From assembly GCA_943789305.1 (NCBI GenBank), contig CALSTP010000001.1, positions 1,689,178-1,753,177 on the forward strand: a DNA stretch of 64,000 nt. Reading direction: 5' to 3'. The translations under genes and the position numbers were made by a program. Below, in pieces: positions 19,872 to 28,557 of this stretch. Each line of letters begins with the position of its first letter. The first letter of the stretch is position 1. A model generated the notes under the pieces. The model did not search any database and was not told the DNA's origin. It saw only the letters and a program-made list of their open reading frames with translations. The stretch comes from an uncultured Flavobacteriaceae bacterium. Its GTDB lineage: Bacteria; Bacteroidota; Bacteroidia; Flavobacteriales; Flavobacteriaceae.

Positions 19872-20780
19872 TTGGGTTTGCTCAATATTGCCTTTCATCC
19901 CATTTATCAGTTACCCCTTCCCTCAAAACATCGGTTTCCAATGGAGAAGTACGATTTACTCCCCAAACAGTTAATATATGAGGGGACTTGTAGTGCAGAA
20001 GATTTTTTTAGTCCAATTGCTGCAGAACAATCTGCTGTGGAAAGGATTCATGATCCAGATTATGTGGAAAAACTTCTAGAACTTGATTTGAACAAAAAAG
20101 AGGTGCGAAAAATTGGTTTTCCATTGAGCAAACAACTTATTGAACGAGAATTCATTATCGCAGGAGGAACGATCCAAGGAGCTATAAAAGCAATAGACTC
20201 TGGTATGGCTATGAACATTGCTGGTGGAACTCATCACGCCTTTAAAAATCATGGCGAAGCTTTTTGTCTGCTGAATGATCAAGCGATTGCTGCTCAGTAT
20301 CTTTTAGATAATAAACTGGCTGACAATATTTTAATAATTGACTTGGATGTACATCAAGGTAATGGAACAGCAAAAATTTTTGAATCCAATCCAAAAGTTT
20401 TTACCTTTTCAATGCATGGTAAAAAAAACTATCCTTTTCAAAAAGAACAAAGTAATCTGGATTTAGAACTTGAAGACAACTGTTCGGATGATGAATTCAT
20501 TAATGGTTTGAAAAAAGTCTTACCCAAATTAATTGATGAACTTAAACCGGATTTTATTTTTTATTTAAGTGGTGTTGATGTTTTGGGAACAGATAAACTA
20601 GGACGCCTAGGGATAACTATTGATGGCTGTAAACAAAGAGATCTGTATGTTTTCGAGCAATGTAAACTGCATGATATACCAGTTCAATGCAGTATGGGTG
20701 GCGGATATTCTGAAGATCTTAAAATAATTATTGATGCCCATGCCAATACATTTAGATCAGCTAAAGACATCTTTGATTAG
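19872..20780 (+). CDS. Histone deacetylase family (acetoin utilisation/polyamine deacetylase-like) hydrolase
   Basis: A zinc-dependent deacetylase-family protein of about 300 residues. The active-site elements are visible: GGTHHAFKNHGEAFCLLND, then IIDLDVHQGNGTA with the Asp/His metal ligands, FSMHGKKNYPF, and SGVDVLGTDKLGRLG with the second Asp. Bacterial members act on acetylated small molecules or proteins; the substrate cannot be read here. The start is TTG at 19872 or, fitting the family N-terminus better, TTG at 19878. It is 6 bp after metG, so probably co-transcribed, and overlaps the convergent CBS gene by 4 bp. Confidence 0.88.
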   Translation: MGLLNIAFHPIYQLPLPSKHRFPMEKYDLLPKQLIYEGTCSAEDFFSPIAAEQSAVERIHDPDYVEKLLELDLNKKEVRKIGFPLSKQLIEREFIIAGGTIQGAIKAIDSGMAMNIAGGTHHAFKNHGEAFCLLNDQAIAAQYLLDNKLADNILIIDLDVHQGNGTAKIFESNPKVFTFSMHGKKNYPFQKEQSNLDLELEDNCSDDEFINGLKKVLPKLIDELKPDFIFYLSGVDVLGTDKLGRLGITIDGCKQRDLYVFEQCKLHDIPVQCSMGGGYSEDLKIIIDAHANTFRSAKDIFD

Positions 20781-21241
20781 CGCCAGTTTTGACTTTTCAT
20801 ATTAATTGCTGCAATCACTATATCTTTTCTGCTAATTTGTCCAACTAATTTACTGTTTTCAAGGACTGGAAACCTCCTTCTACTGGTGTCATGAAACTTA
20901 GACGCAGCATCAAATAAAGTCATTGATGCTGGTAAAGTTTCAACTTTTTTTGTCATGAAATGACCAACTGTTTTATCCAAAATCGGCATATTAAAATATC
21001 GACTATCCGAAATCTCTTTCATACAATCCGCTTCAGAGATTACTCCGATAAGCTTCCCACGATCATCAACTACAGGACCTCCAGATATTTTGTTTTTTAT
21101 AAAAGAATTCATTACCTCATGAATGGACTGATCAATTGTAAAAAGAATCAGATTGGTTGTCATAATATCTTTTACCAAAACAGTTGGTTGCTCAATTTTT
21201 TTTCTCTCCTCTCGCTCTCCCTGAAAACTTTTTACTGCCAT
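20777..21241 (-). CDS. Tandem CBS-domain protein
   Basis: A 154-residue protein made almost only of two CBS repeats: about residues 22-80 (VKDIMTTNLILFTIDQSIHE, GPVVDDRGKLIGVISEADCM) and 90-150 (VGHFMTKKVETLPASMTLFD, FPVLENSKLVGQISRKDIV). Such stand-alone pairs bind adenosyl ligands and act as energy sensors; the partner is unknown. Its stop overlaps the convergent hydrolase gene by 4 bp. Confidence 0.9.
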   Translation of the reverse strand: MAVKSFQGEREERKKIEQPTVLVKDIMTTNLILFTIDQSIHEVMNSFIKNKISGGPVVDDRGKLIGVISEADCMKEISDSRYFNMPILDKTVGHFMTKKVETLPASMTLFDAASKFHDTSRRRFPVLENSKLVGQISRKDIVIAAINMKSQNWR

Positions 21242-21395
21242 AATCCTTTTTTTTGATTATCCCTAAGTTATAAAAAAATAAATTGATTCCTGTTTTTTAA
21301 TCGGCATAAAGAGCTAAAAATGAGATTCAAAGTATGTTTTATCTAATTTATCTTTAACTTCTCCTTATCTTTAATTAAAATTAAATTTAAAAATT

Positions 21396-22208
21396 TTGTC
21401 AAAAAAAATAGGCGTTTTAGGTTGTGGTTGGCTTGGACTTCCTTTAGCAGAATACTTATTAAAACAAGGTTATTATATTAAAGGAAGTACGACTTCCAAA
21501 GAAAAATTATCATTACTAAATTCTAGAAAAATTAGCCCTTTCTTACTTGAAATTTCCAAAGATGGTATTGTTGGAGAGCGCAATTTTTTTAATGATTTAG
21601 ATTTAATTATAATTGCAATTCCTCCGGGTTTAAGATCAAATCCCAAGAAAAGGTTTGATCTAATGATGGTTCAATTTAAACAAGTCTGTATCAATTTTAA
21701 CATCAAAGAAGTTATTTTTATAAGTAGCACTTCGGTTTATGGAAATCAGTCTGGGCCATTAACTGAAGAAAGTCCGTTGCTCCCAGAGTCAATATCCGGA
21801 AAACAACTCATCAGTTGCGAAAATTTGCTGATCAATACTCCCGAACTTTCTGCTACCATACTTAGAATGGGAGGACTTATTGGTCTAGAAAGACACCCTG
21901 TTTTTCAACTGAGCAATAAAACATTTGTCGACAACCCCGATGGAAGTATCAATTTGATACATTTGACTGATTGTATTCATATTATAAACACTTTAATTAG
22001 CCGAAAAATTGTCAACAATGTTTATAACTGCGTAACCCCCTATCATCCAAGTAGAAATAAATATTACACTCAAATGGCAGATCAATTTGGGTGTAAACGA
22101 CCTGTTTTCAGGGGAACTAGCAGTATTGATAAACAAATTTCATCTAACAAGTTTATCAGAGATTTCAATTATCGATTTAAAGTTCAAAATTTGTTAATAT
22201 TATCTTAA
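21396..22208 (+). CDS. NAD(P)-binding SDR / YeeZ-like epimerase
   Basis: A 270-residue Rossmann protein with a TTG start. The dinucleotide motif GVLGCGWLGLPLAEYLL is at residues 6-22, AIPPG near 75, and the extended-SDR STSVYG near 110 (FISSTSVYGNQSGPLTEESP). It resembles YeeZ-like NAD-dependent epimerase/dehydratases; the catalytic substrate is unknown. Upstream (21242-21395) I see two TATCTTTA sequences, each one mismatch from the -7 consensus. Confidence 0.75.
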   Translation: MSKKIGVLGCGWLGLPLAEYLLKQGYYIKGSTTSKEKLSLLNSRKISPFLLEISKDGIVGERNFFNDLDLIIIAIPPGLRSNPKKRFDLMMVQFKQVCINFNIKEVIFISSTSVYGNQSGPLTEESPLLPESISGKQLISCENLLINTPELSATILRMGGLIGLERHPVFQLSNKTFVDNPDGSINLIHLTDCIHIINTLISRKIVNNVYNCVTPYHPSRNKYYTQMADQFGCKRPVFRGTSSIDKQISSNKFIRDFNYRFKVQNLLILS

Positions 22209-22261
22209 GACTTCTTTTTAAAGATTTAAGAGTTCTTGGTAATTTTAATAAAACTAATAAA

Positions 22262-22723
22262 GTGTCAACCAAAAAGCATATTATTGAATTGTATCAGGTA
22301 ACACTAGCTGAATGTCGTTCAGCTAAATTATCCTACTTAAAATCTGCTGACAAACAACACCTCCCAGAGTACAAACGATTTTTTAACCTTCAAGCTACAG
22401 TAAGAAACCGAATCTATAATGACTTGTTGTCTATTTTAAATGAAAAAGGTTTAAAACTTAGTGAATTATTTCTTCAAAATCATAACCGAGGGGAAATCAT
22501 GATTTCAACCTTAGCAACTGAAAAGCAAAATGCATTCACTAAAGCGATGGAAAAAGACGAATCCATCATCAAATATCTTTTCAAAATCAAAGACAATGAG
22601 GAAAGTAGTAATATTCAAGAAAAATTAATTCGTTTTATTGATAAGCTTAAAAATTCATTCTTGACCAATCAGACTTTTGAAAAGCAAAACATAGGTCATG
22701 AAGAAGAAAAAAAAGTTGGTTGA
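22262..22723 (+). CDS. Helical DUF2383/ferritin-like small protein
   Basis: A 153-residue, GTG-started, nearly all-helical protein. The segment YKRFFNLQATVRNRIYNDLL followed by IKYLFKIKDNEES resembles the arrangement in PA2169/DUF2383 four-helix-bundle proteins, but the clear metal-ligand pattern of ferritins is not obvious. It sits 53 bp after the YeeZ-like gene and may share its transcript. The name is tentative and function unknown. Confidence 0.5.
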   Translation: MSTKKHIIELYQVTLAECRSAKLSYLKSADKQHLPEYKRFFNLQATVRNRIYNDLLSILNEKGLKLSELFLQNHNRGEIMISTLATEKQNAFTKAMEKDESIIKYLFKIKDNEESSNIQEKLIRFIDKLKNSFLTNQTFEKQNIGHEEEKKVG

Positions 22724-22756
22724 TCTTTTCAAATTGAAGTTCATTTAAATTTTATT

Positions 22757-23287
22757 TTATTCTACTTCAAATTCGTTTTTTTCAAGATTAATTTGGTTTT
22801 GAGCGACATCATCTATTCTCATAAGCAATATGTCATATGAATCAAAAAGATCTGTGAGTGAATTAGTTAGTGACTCCATATCTTCTTCTTGACTGTAATA
22901 TTTAGATCTCAAAAGATGAGTGTTGACAACACGCAATCTGCTCTTAATTGCAGGAATTTCAAAAGGATCAATCAAAACTTCATTCAACAAATCTTCGGTG
23001 GATTTTATTGCCCCTTTCAAATAAAACTCTATCCCTTCAGGGTCCAATTTTTTGAGTCCTTCTACTGAGGTTTTAAAGCGAGAAAAAACTTTACTTTTAT
23101 TCAAGGTAGAATCCAAAAGGATTTTGCTTTTTGACACATAAAATGTTTTTTTTCTTGACGCTTCAATTGGAATTAAAACAGTGTCTCGGACTGCTTTATC
23201 AACTTCTTCGGTTTTTTGAGTAACCGATTCACAACCAGTCAGCAAAACAATATAAAAACCAATACATTTTAAAAAGAATCTATTCAT
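22757..23287 (-). CDS. Predicted lipoprotein
   Basis: A 176-residue protein with a lipoprotein signal: hydrophobic residues 4-17, then a lipobox LLTGC with the acylated Cys at 19. The mature part is helical and charged (KLDPEGIEFYLKGAIKSTED) with no family I recognise. Its ATG overlaps the stop of the CruF-like gene by 4 bp, so it is the last gene of the carotenoid operon transcribed from 26083. Whether it has a carotenoid role is unknown. Confidence 0.65.
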   Translation of the reverse strand: MNRFFLKCIGFYIVLLTGCESVTQKTEEVDKAVRDTVLIPIEASRKKTFYVSKSKILLDSTLNKSKVFSRFKTSVEGLKKLDPEGIEFYLKGAIKSTEDLLNEVLIDPFEIPAIKSRLRVVNTHLLRSKYYSQEEDMESLTNSLTDLFDSYDILLMRIDDVAQNQINLEKNEFEVE

Positions 23288-23943
23288 AATAAATTTTGTA
23301 AGGTATTTATTTTTAACAATAAAATCATAAAAAACAAAAGTTGTAACAAAAACAGATGGTGAGTAAACCAGTGTTTGATATCAACTTTCCAAAAATGATA
23401 AAAAAATTGGAGGGGAAGGGCAACCAAAAACCAACCAAAATAGTTTTGCAAAGGTGCTTTTCCGCTTTGAAATTCCCAAAAATCGAGTATGGGTGCAATG
23501 GGTTCTATCATAAAATCTAATAGAAGCATCAATCCAAGACCTACGATAACTCTGGGAACAAGTTTATCATATAAATGAGAGGCAATTGCTGCAGAGCATA
23601 CAGTTAAAATACTCCAATTCGCTCCAATTAATATTGGAACCCCGTACAATTTCCATCCCAAGGCTTCTCCATATTGATATGAGCCAAATATATATCCAAA
23701 ATTAACCCCTAAAATTTCTGCTAACATTCCAACGATAAAACTGAGTGTTGTAATTTTTATAAATCCTGAAGTTTTCCAACACACTAAAACCAGTAGAAAA
23801 AAACATATAGATAGATTAAGGGGGGTTGCTTCAACAAACCACTGTGAGTTCCCATAAAGAATCCCAATAATGCCGCTCACATGAAATAACCATATTGTTG
23901 CAATGGCCATTATTTGGATATCGATGCTTTCTTTAAATTTCAT
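23284..23943 (-). CDS. Carotenoid biosynthesis protein, CruF-like 1',2'-hydratase
   Basis: A 219-residue integral membrane protein with about six to seven hydrophobic segments. It carries the DUF422/carotenoid-hydratase features GMLAEILGVNFGYIFGSYQY and LDFMIEPIAPILDFWEF. The family includes CruF and bisanhydrobacterioruberin hydratase, which add water to the psi-end of acyclic carotenoids. It directly follows the CrtD-like desaturase and overlaps the lipoprotein gene by 4 bp. The exact substrate is inferred from neighbours, which suggest a saproxanthin/myxol-type pathway. Confidence 0.8.
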   Translation of the reverse strand: MKFKESIDIQIMAIATIWLFHVSGIIGILYGNSQWFVEATPLNLSICFFLLVLVCWKTSGFIKITTLSFIVGMLAEILGVNFGYIFGSYQYGEALGWKLYGVPILIGANWSILTVCSAAIASHLYDKLVPRVIVGLGLMLLLDFMIEPIAPILDFWEFQSGKAPLQNYFGWFLVALPLQFFYHFWKVDIKHWFTHHLFLLQLLFFMILLLKINTLQNLL

Positions 23944-25416
23944 TTAATTTTTACTGGGTATTTGATCTGAAAGAATTTTTGCTGACAATAAACATAGAGG
24001 TATTCCACCTCCAGGGTGAACGCTTCCACCACAAAAATATAGATTTTTGATTTGCTGAGAAAAATTAGGGTGCCTCAAAAAAGCAGCCATTTTAGCATTA
24101 CTGGAAGAACCGTATAAAGCTCCCTGATGTGATTCTGTTTTTTGTTCAATTAAAGGAGGAGTCAAGGTGTCTTCTTCAACAATAAAATCTTGAAGGCTTA
24201 CGCTTAAAATTCGGTTGATTTTTTTTAATACGTTTGCTCGAAGAGTCTCAACTAATTCGTTCCAATCTTGACCGCAATCCGGAGGAGTGTTAATCATCAC
24301 AAACCAATTTTCACATCCCTTGGGGGCATCAGAGGGAATATCTTTCGATGAAATATTCACATAAACAGTTGGATCATCCGATACAGTTTTTTCCCAAAAA
24401 ATAGTTTTGAATTCTTTTTTATAATCCTCTGAAAAAAATATATTGTGTAAATCAAGTTCTTTGAATTCTCTTGAAATTCCCCAATAAAAAATTATGGCTG
24501 AACTTGATCGTTCTTGCTCTAAAATCTTGGAGGGTTGAAATTCTTTGTTTAGCAATTGTTTATAGGTTGGATAAACATCCATATTAGAACACACCTTATC
24601 TGCAGGATAAAAGGCATTTCCAGTTTTTACTCCAACAGACTTTTGGTTCTTGACAACAATTTGGTTTACCCTTTCATTAAAACGGAAAACTACCCCTTGC
24701 CGTTTGGAAAGTTCAAACAAAGAGCTCGTTATAGACTCCATCCCTTTTTTAGGAACAAAAGTTCCATAATAATTTTCTAAATGCTGAATCAAAGTCATTA
24801 TTCCTGGGGTCTGATATGGGCTAGAGCCATTGTAAGTAGCGAATCTATCAAAAAACTGAACTAAATGTGGTTCTTTTAGTTGTTCTTGGTTTATTTGATG
24901 AAGGCTTTTCCCCAACTCAAGAGTCCTGATTTGTAAAATTGCTTTTAGGGTTTCTGTATTTAAAAAAGACTTTAACTTGTGTAATGATTGTTTCAAGAAA
25001 ATAGATTCTGTCAAATCGTATTTTTTTTTCGCTTTCTTTAAGTAATCTGCTAATACTTTAGGAGAAACTCCTAAAACGGATTCTACTTCAGACAAAAATA
25101 ATTCTTGGTTATCGTAGGCGTTAAGTCGAGTACCGTCCTCCCAAAAATAAGAACATCCAATTTCTTTTTTTGAATACTCAAAATATTCTTTGGGATTTTC
25201 GCCACAGATTTCAAAAAGTTCTTCAACGAACTGTGGCATGGTAAATAATGAAGGTCCTGCATCAAATCTAAAATCACCCAAATTAAATGCACTCAGTTTA
25301 CCTCCTGGATAAGAATTGGCCTCAAAAACTTGAACATCATACCCTTTTCTAGCCAGTCGAATACTTGTTGCAAGTCCAGCTACTCCAGAACCAATAATAA
25401 TTACTTTATTATTCAT
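23944..25416 (-). CDS. CrtD-like carotenoid 3,4-desaturase (phytoene desaturase family)
   Basis: A 490-residue FAD-dependent oxidoreductase of the CrtI/CrtD family. The FAD motif GSGVAGLATSIRLARKGYDV, then FEANSYPGGKL, lies at the N-terminus, and the family C-terminal motif GGSVHPGGGIPL near 460. The frame extends upstream to 25524, but homology starts at MNNKVIIIGSG (25416), which I chose; this overlaps the upstream CrtA-like stop by 8 bp. Next to a CruF-like hydratase it best fits a 1-hydroxycarotenoid 3,4-desaturase (CrtD). The separate phytoene desaturase at 27091 supports this split of roles. Confidence 0.8.
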   Translation of the reverse strand: MNNKVIIIGSGVAGLATSIRLARKGYDVQVFEANSYPGGKLSAFNLGDFRFDAGPSLFTMPQFVEELFEICGENPKEYFEYSKKEIGCSYFWEDGTRLNAYDNQELFLSEVESVLGVSPKVLADYLKKAKKKYDLTESIFLKQSLHKLKSFLNTETLKAILQIRTLELGKSLHQINQEQLKEPHLVQFFDRFATYNGSSPYQTPGIMTLIQHLENYYGTFVPKKGMESITSSLFELSKRQGVVFRFNERVNQIVVKNQKSVGVKTGNAFYPADKVCSNMDVYPTYKQLLNKEFQPSKILEQERSSSAIIFYWGISREFKELDLHNIFFSEDYKKEFKTIFWEKTVSDDPTVYVNISSKDIPSDAPKGCENWFVMINTPPDCGQDWNELVETLRANVLKKINRILSVSLQDFIVEEDTLTPPLIEQKTESHQGALYGSSSNAKMAAFLRHPNFSQQIKNLYFCGGSVHPGGGIPLCLLSAKILSDQIPSKN

Positions 25417-26083
25417 GAATAAAATCTTCCAAAAGTTCAAAACGAGAAAAAAGATCTTCCTTGTACCATTTCTTCTTTCGAGTATCATTAACAATATCTG
25501 AATGAGCTTTTTCTTTGTAAGCAAAATTTTGGACCGCTTCTATATTATCCCAAATACTGATTGTTGCTTGTTGAATAAAAGGCAACTCCCCTATACCTTT
25601 GTAAAAGTGTACACCTACTGCCTGCTCAATCGCTTTACTTGCTCTAGGAACAGCTGCCCAGAAAGACAACAAACGGTTCCATCTTAGAGTAGCACGGGTA
25701 ATTATTGCTATTTTACCTTTGGGAATTTCCTTGTTTTTGGTTTTAGTTTCAAAAGGATTTATACCGTCCCACTTCCCATGACTTTGAATGGGTTTAAGAC
25801 TCAAGGTTCTTATTTTTATGGCCTTTTTTTTATACTTTTTCATTAAGCTACTTTTTTCAAAAAAAACAGAAGCTACTTGTTGATTTTCCCAAACTCCTAA
25901 AAAAGCATAGGTAGAAAAATCAGGGGCTAAACTAAAGCCACTTCCAGCACCTGTTCCCATAAGCTTAGCAAAAAGAAGCCCTTGAACTTCATTAAATGAA
26001 TAAGGAACAATCCCCATTTGCTTGAGTGCCCAAAACTTATTTGATTTGAAATGAAATAAAGTTACAGTAGTATAATTTTCCAT
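25409..26083 (-). CDS. Spheroidene monooxygenase (CrtA)-like protein
   Basis: A 224-residue protein matching CrtA-like monooxygenases: VTLFHFKSNKFWALKQMG at the N-terminus, GTGAGSGFSLAPDFSTYAFL near 43, a shortened SLKPIQSHGKWDGINPF, and RATLRWNRLLSFWAAVP with PRASKAI. CrtA of purple bacteria adds a 2-oxo group to acyclic carotenoids; the reaction of the flavobacterial form is not established by this sequence. It is the first gene of the minus-strand operon CrtA-like, CrtD-like, CruF-like, lipoprotein. Confidence 0.72.
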   Translation of the reverse strand: MENYTTVTLFHFKSNKFWALKQMGIVPYSFNEVQGLLFAKLMGTGAGSGFSLAPDFSTYAFLGVWENQQVASVFFEKSSLMKKYKKKAIKIRTLSLKPIQSHGKWDGINPFETKTKNKEIPKGKIAIITRATLRWNRLLSFWAAVPRASKAIEQAVGVHFYKGIGELPFIQQATISIWDNIEAVQNFAYKEKAHSDIVNDTRKKKWYKEDLFSRFELLEDFIHE

Positions 26084-26201
26084 AAATTATTTAAACATTA
26101 TAAAGATATGAGGTATAAGGACTAAAAAGAAGAAAAAAGCAGACGATTTATTGAATTAAATTTCTTCTTAAAAAGATGAATAATGTATCAAAAGATTTTA
26201 G

Positions 26202-26209
26202 TAATTTTG
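26202..26209 (+). promoter_or_regulatory. Possible -7 box for the microprotein and ion channel
   Basis: TAATTTTG is an exact TAnnTTTG match, 26 bp before the ATG of the 28-residue frame that precedes the channel gene. Confidence 0.35.
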
Positions 26210-26235
26210 ATTAGATTCTAAAAGCTATATTAAAT

Positions 26236-26322
26236 ATGACCATTACTTTTGTTGCGAACGTTGTTATCATCACCTCAATAATCGTTGTGATTGCGATTGT
26301 AAGAGATTTATCCAAAAAATAA
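26236..26322 (+). CDS. 28-residue single-pass membrane microprotein
   Basis: ATG at 26236 to TAA at 26320-26322. It encodes a 28-residue peptide with about 19 hydrophobic residues (FVANVVIITSIIVVIAIV) followed by a charged tail RDLSKK, as expected for one transmembrane helix with a cytoplasmic C-terminus. The TTG start of the K+ channel follows the TAA immediately, so coupled translation is likely. KdpF shows that 29-residue membrane peptides can accompany K+ transporters, but there is no sequence match to KdpF. It could also be a leader frame. Confidence 0.5.
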   Translation: MTITFVANVVIITSIIVVIAIVRDLSKK

Positions 26323-27042
26323 TTGAAGTCTTTTAATTTCATCGATCGTTTCATTTACGTTCTGATTATCGTAAATGTTATTGCAATGGTATTAGAATCT
26401 CATTTGAGTATTCGTAATACCTACGGATACTATCTTTACTTATTCGAGTTTGCATCCATTCTTGTGTTTTCAGCAGAATACATCTACAGGATTGTTCATG
26501 CTCATCAAAAAGATGGAAAAAAAGGAGTCTTAAATTATGTATTTAGTCTTTTCGGAATTATTGATTTGATTTCTATTCTTCCTTTTTACCTCAATCAATT
26601 CATCAAAATTGATGGACGATTTTTGCGAATCCTGAGGTTATTTAGACTTACAAGAATTTTCAAACTGGGGAGAAATAGTTCTTCTCTAAAAGTATTTGTT
26701 AAATCTTTATCCAGCGTAAAGGCCGAACTCATATTCACTTTATTTTTATCGGTATTAACTATTTTATTTTCTGCTTCAGCAATCTACTACCTAGAAAATG
26801 AAGCTCAACCCGATAAATTTTCTAGCATCACAGAATCCATTTGGTGGGCTACAGTTTCTTTAGCAACTGTAGGTTATGGTGATGTTTATCCAGTGACAAT
26901 TGGAGGTAAAGTGTTTGCAACTTTAATTTCATTGGTTGGAATCGGAATAGTTGCCATACCAACAGGTGTAATCTCAGCTTCATTTGTGGAAGAAATTCGA
27001 ATTGAAAGAGAAGCAAAAAGCAAAAGAGGTAACCAATCTTAA
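26323..27042 (+). CDS. Voltage-gated potassium channel family protein
   Basis: A 239-residue six-transmembrane ion channel. S1 is near residues 7-25; S4 carries regularly spaced arginines (RFLRILRLFRLTRIFKLGR); the pore helix SIWWATVSL leads to the selectivity filter TVGYGD; S6 (IGIVAIPTGVISASFV) follows. This is the Kv-type layout and it should conduct K+ across the inner membrane. The start is TTG, directly abutting the stop of the microprotein gene. crtI follows after 48 bp on the same strand. Confidence 0.9.
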   Translation: MKSFNFIDRFIYVLIIVNVIAMVLESHLSIRNTYGYYLYLFEFASILVFSAEYIYRIVHAHQKDGKKGVLNYVFSLFGIIDLISILPFYLNQFIKIDGRFLRILRLFRLTRIFKLGRNSSSLKVFVKSLSSVKAELIFTLFLSVLTILFSASAIYYLENEAQPDKFSSITESIWWATVSLATVGYGDVYPVTIGGKVFATLISLVGIGIVAIPTGVISASFVEEIRIEREAKSKRGNQS

Positions 27043-27090
27043 AATAAATTCAATTAGAATATTGAGTTTAAATAAGAGTATTTAATCTAC

Positions 27091-28557
27091 ATGAAAAAGA
27101 ATGTCATAATTATTGGGTCTGGTTTTTCTTCAATTTCAGCAGCTTGTTACCTTGCAAAAGAAGGATATTCCGTTCAAATACTTGAGAAAAATTCAACTCC
27201 AGGAGGTAGGGCTCGTCAATTCAAAAAGGATGGATTTACATTTGACATCGGTCCATCTTGGTATTGGATGCCTGATGTTTTTGAAAAATTCTTTGGAGAC
27301 TTTGATCGAAAAGTAAGTGATTACTATAGTCTTAAAAAATTAGATCCCGGATATGAGGTTTATTTTGATCAAATGGAATCGATCAAAATCGGAGATACTC
27401 TTGAGAAAATTTACACTGCTTTTGAATTAGAAGAAAAAGGTAGTGCATTGAAATTAAAAAAATTCATAAAAAAAGCTGAGGACAACTACAACATAGCTAT
27501 TAAAGACTTAGTATACCGTCCTGGTTTATCTCCAATAGAATTAATAACTCCTGCTACTGTTAAAAAAATTGGGTATTTTTTAAGTACAATAAAAAAAGAA
27601 GTAACCAAAGAGTTTTCGAATACTAGGTTGTCTCAAATTCTTCAATTTCCTGTTCTATTCTTAGGCGCTAAGCCCAGTAATACTCCTGCCTTTTACAATT
27701 TTATGAATTTTGCCGATTTTGGGTTGGGTACATGGCATCCAGACAAAGGGATGTATAGTGTTGTCGAAGGAATGGTGAAAATGGCAAAAGAGCTTGGTGT
27801 AGAGTTCAAAACCAATCAAACTGTAGAAAAAATTTGTGTTGAGAACGGTAAAACAACAGGTGTAGTTGTAAATGGTAAGAAAATTAATTCCGATGTTGTT
27901 GTCAGTGGAGCCGATTACAACCATTCTGAATCACTACTAGACCCCAAGGAAAGAGGCTATAACGATATCTATTGGAACAAAAAGGTGTTTGCCCCTTCTT
28001 CCTTACTTTTCTTTATTGGGTTAGATAAAAAAGTTGAAAATGTTTCGCATCATACTTTATTTTTTGATGTTGATTTTGACGAGCATGCAAAGAGCATATA
28101 CGATAATCCTGAATGGCCAAAAGAACCTTTGTTTTACGGTAATTTTCCTTCAATGACTGACAAATCTATGGCTCCAGAAGGTAAGGAAGCTTGTTTTCTG
28201 TTGATTCCCATAGCACCCGGAATAGAGGACAGCGAGGAGATGAGATCTAAATATTTCAACATCGTAATAAAACGACTTGAACACTTAACAAAGCAATCGA
28301 TTAAAGATGCCGTTCTATTTAAAGAGTCTTTTTGTGTTAATGATTTTGTGAGTGAATATAATTCATACAAAGGGAATGCATATGGAATGGCAAATACACT
28401 TTTACAAACAGCGTTTCTGCGACCTAAATTAAAAAGTAAAAAAATTAAAGATTTATACTTTACTGGTCAATTGACTGTTCCTGGTCCTGGAGTTCCTCCG
28501 GCTCTGATTTCGGGGAAGCTTGTAGCCAGCTTGGTGTCTCCCCCCACCACCAAATAA
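27091..28557 (+). CDS. crtI: Phytoene desaturase
   Basis: A 488-residue CrtI that desaturates phytoene to lycopene. FAD motif GSGFSSISAACYLAKEGYSV, GGRARQFKKDGFTFDIGPSW, and C-terminal FTGQLTVPGPGVPPALISGK. This is the usual flavobacterial CrtI. Unusually, crtB (phytoene synthase) and crtZ do not follow; instead the last 98 bp overlap a convergent minus-strand gene. The pathway partners CrtD-like and CruF-like lie 2-4 kb away on the other strand. Confidence 0.92.
   Translation: MKKNVIIIGSGFSSISAACYLAKEGYSVQILEKNSTPGGRARQFKKDGFTFDIGPSWYWMPDVFEKFFGDFDRKVSDYYSLKKLDPGYEVYFDQMESIKIGDTLEKIYTAFELEEKGSALKLKKFIKKAEDNYNIAIKDLVYRPGLSPIELITPATVKKIGYFLSTIKKEVTKEFSNTRLSQILQFPVLFLGAKPSNTPAFYNFMNFADFGLGTWHPDKGMYSVVEGMVKMAKELGVEFKTNQTVEKICVENGKTTGVVVNGKKINSDVVVSGADYNHSESLLDPKERGYNDIYWNKKVFAPSSLLFFIGLDKKVENVSHHTLFFDVDFDEHAKSIYDNPEWPKEPLFYGNFPSMTDKSMAPEGKEACFLLIPIAPGIEDSEEMRSKYFNIVIKRLEHLTKQSIKDAVLFKESFCVNDFVSEYNSYKGNAYGMANTLLQTAFLRPKLKSKKIKDLYFTGQLTVPGPGVPPALISGKLVASLVSPPTTK

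Noticed and set aside
26236-26322. The microprotein being KdpF
   Set aside because: Length is similar, but the sequence does not match KdpF and no kdpABC genes are nearby.
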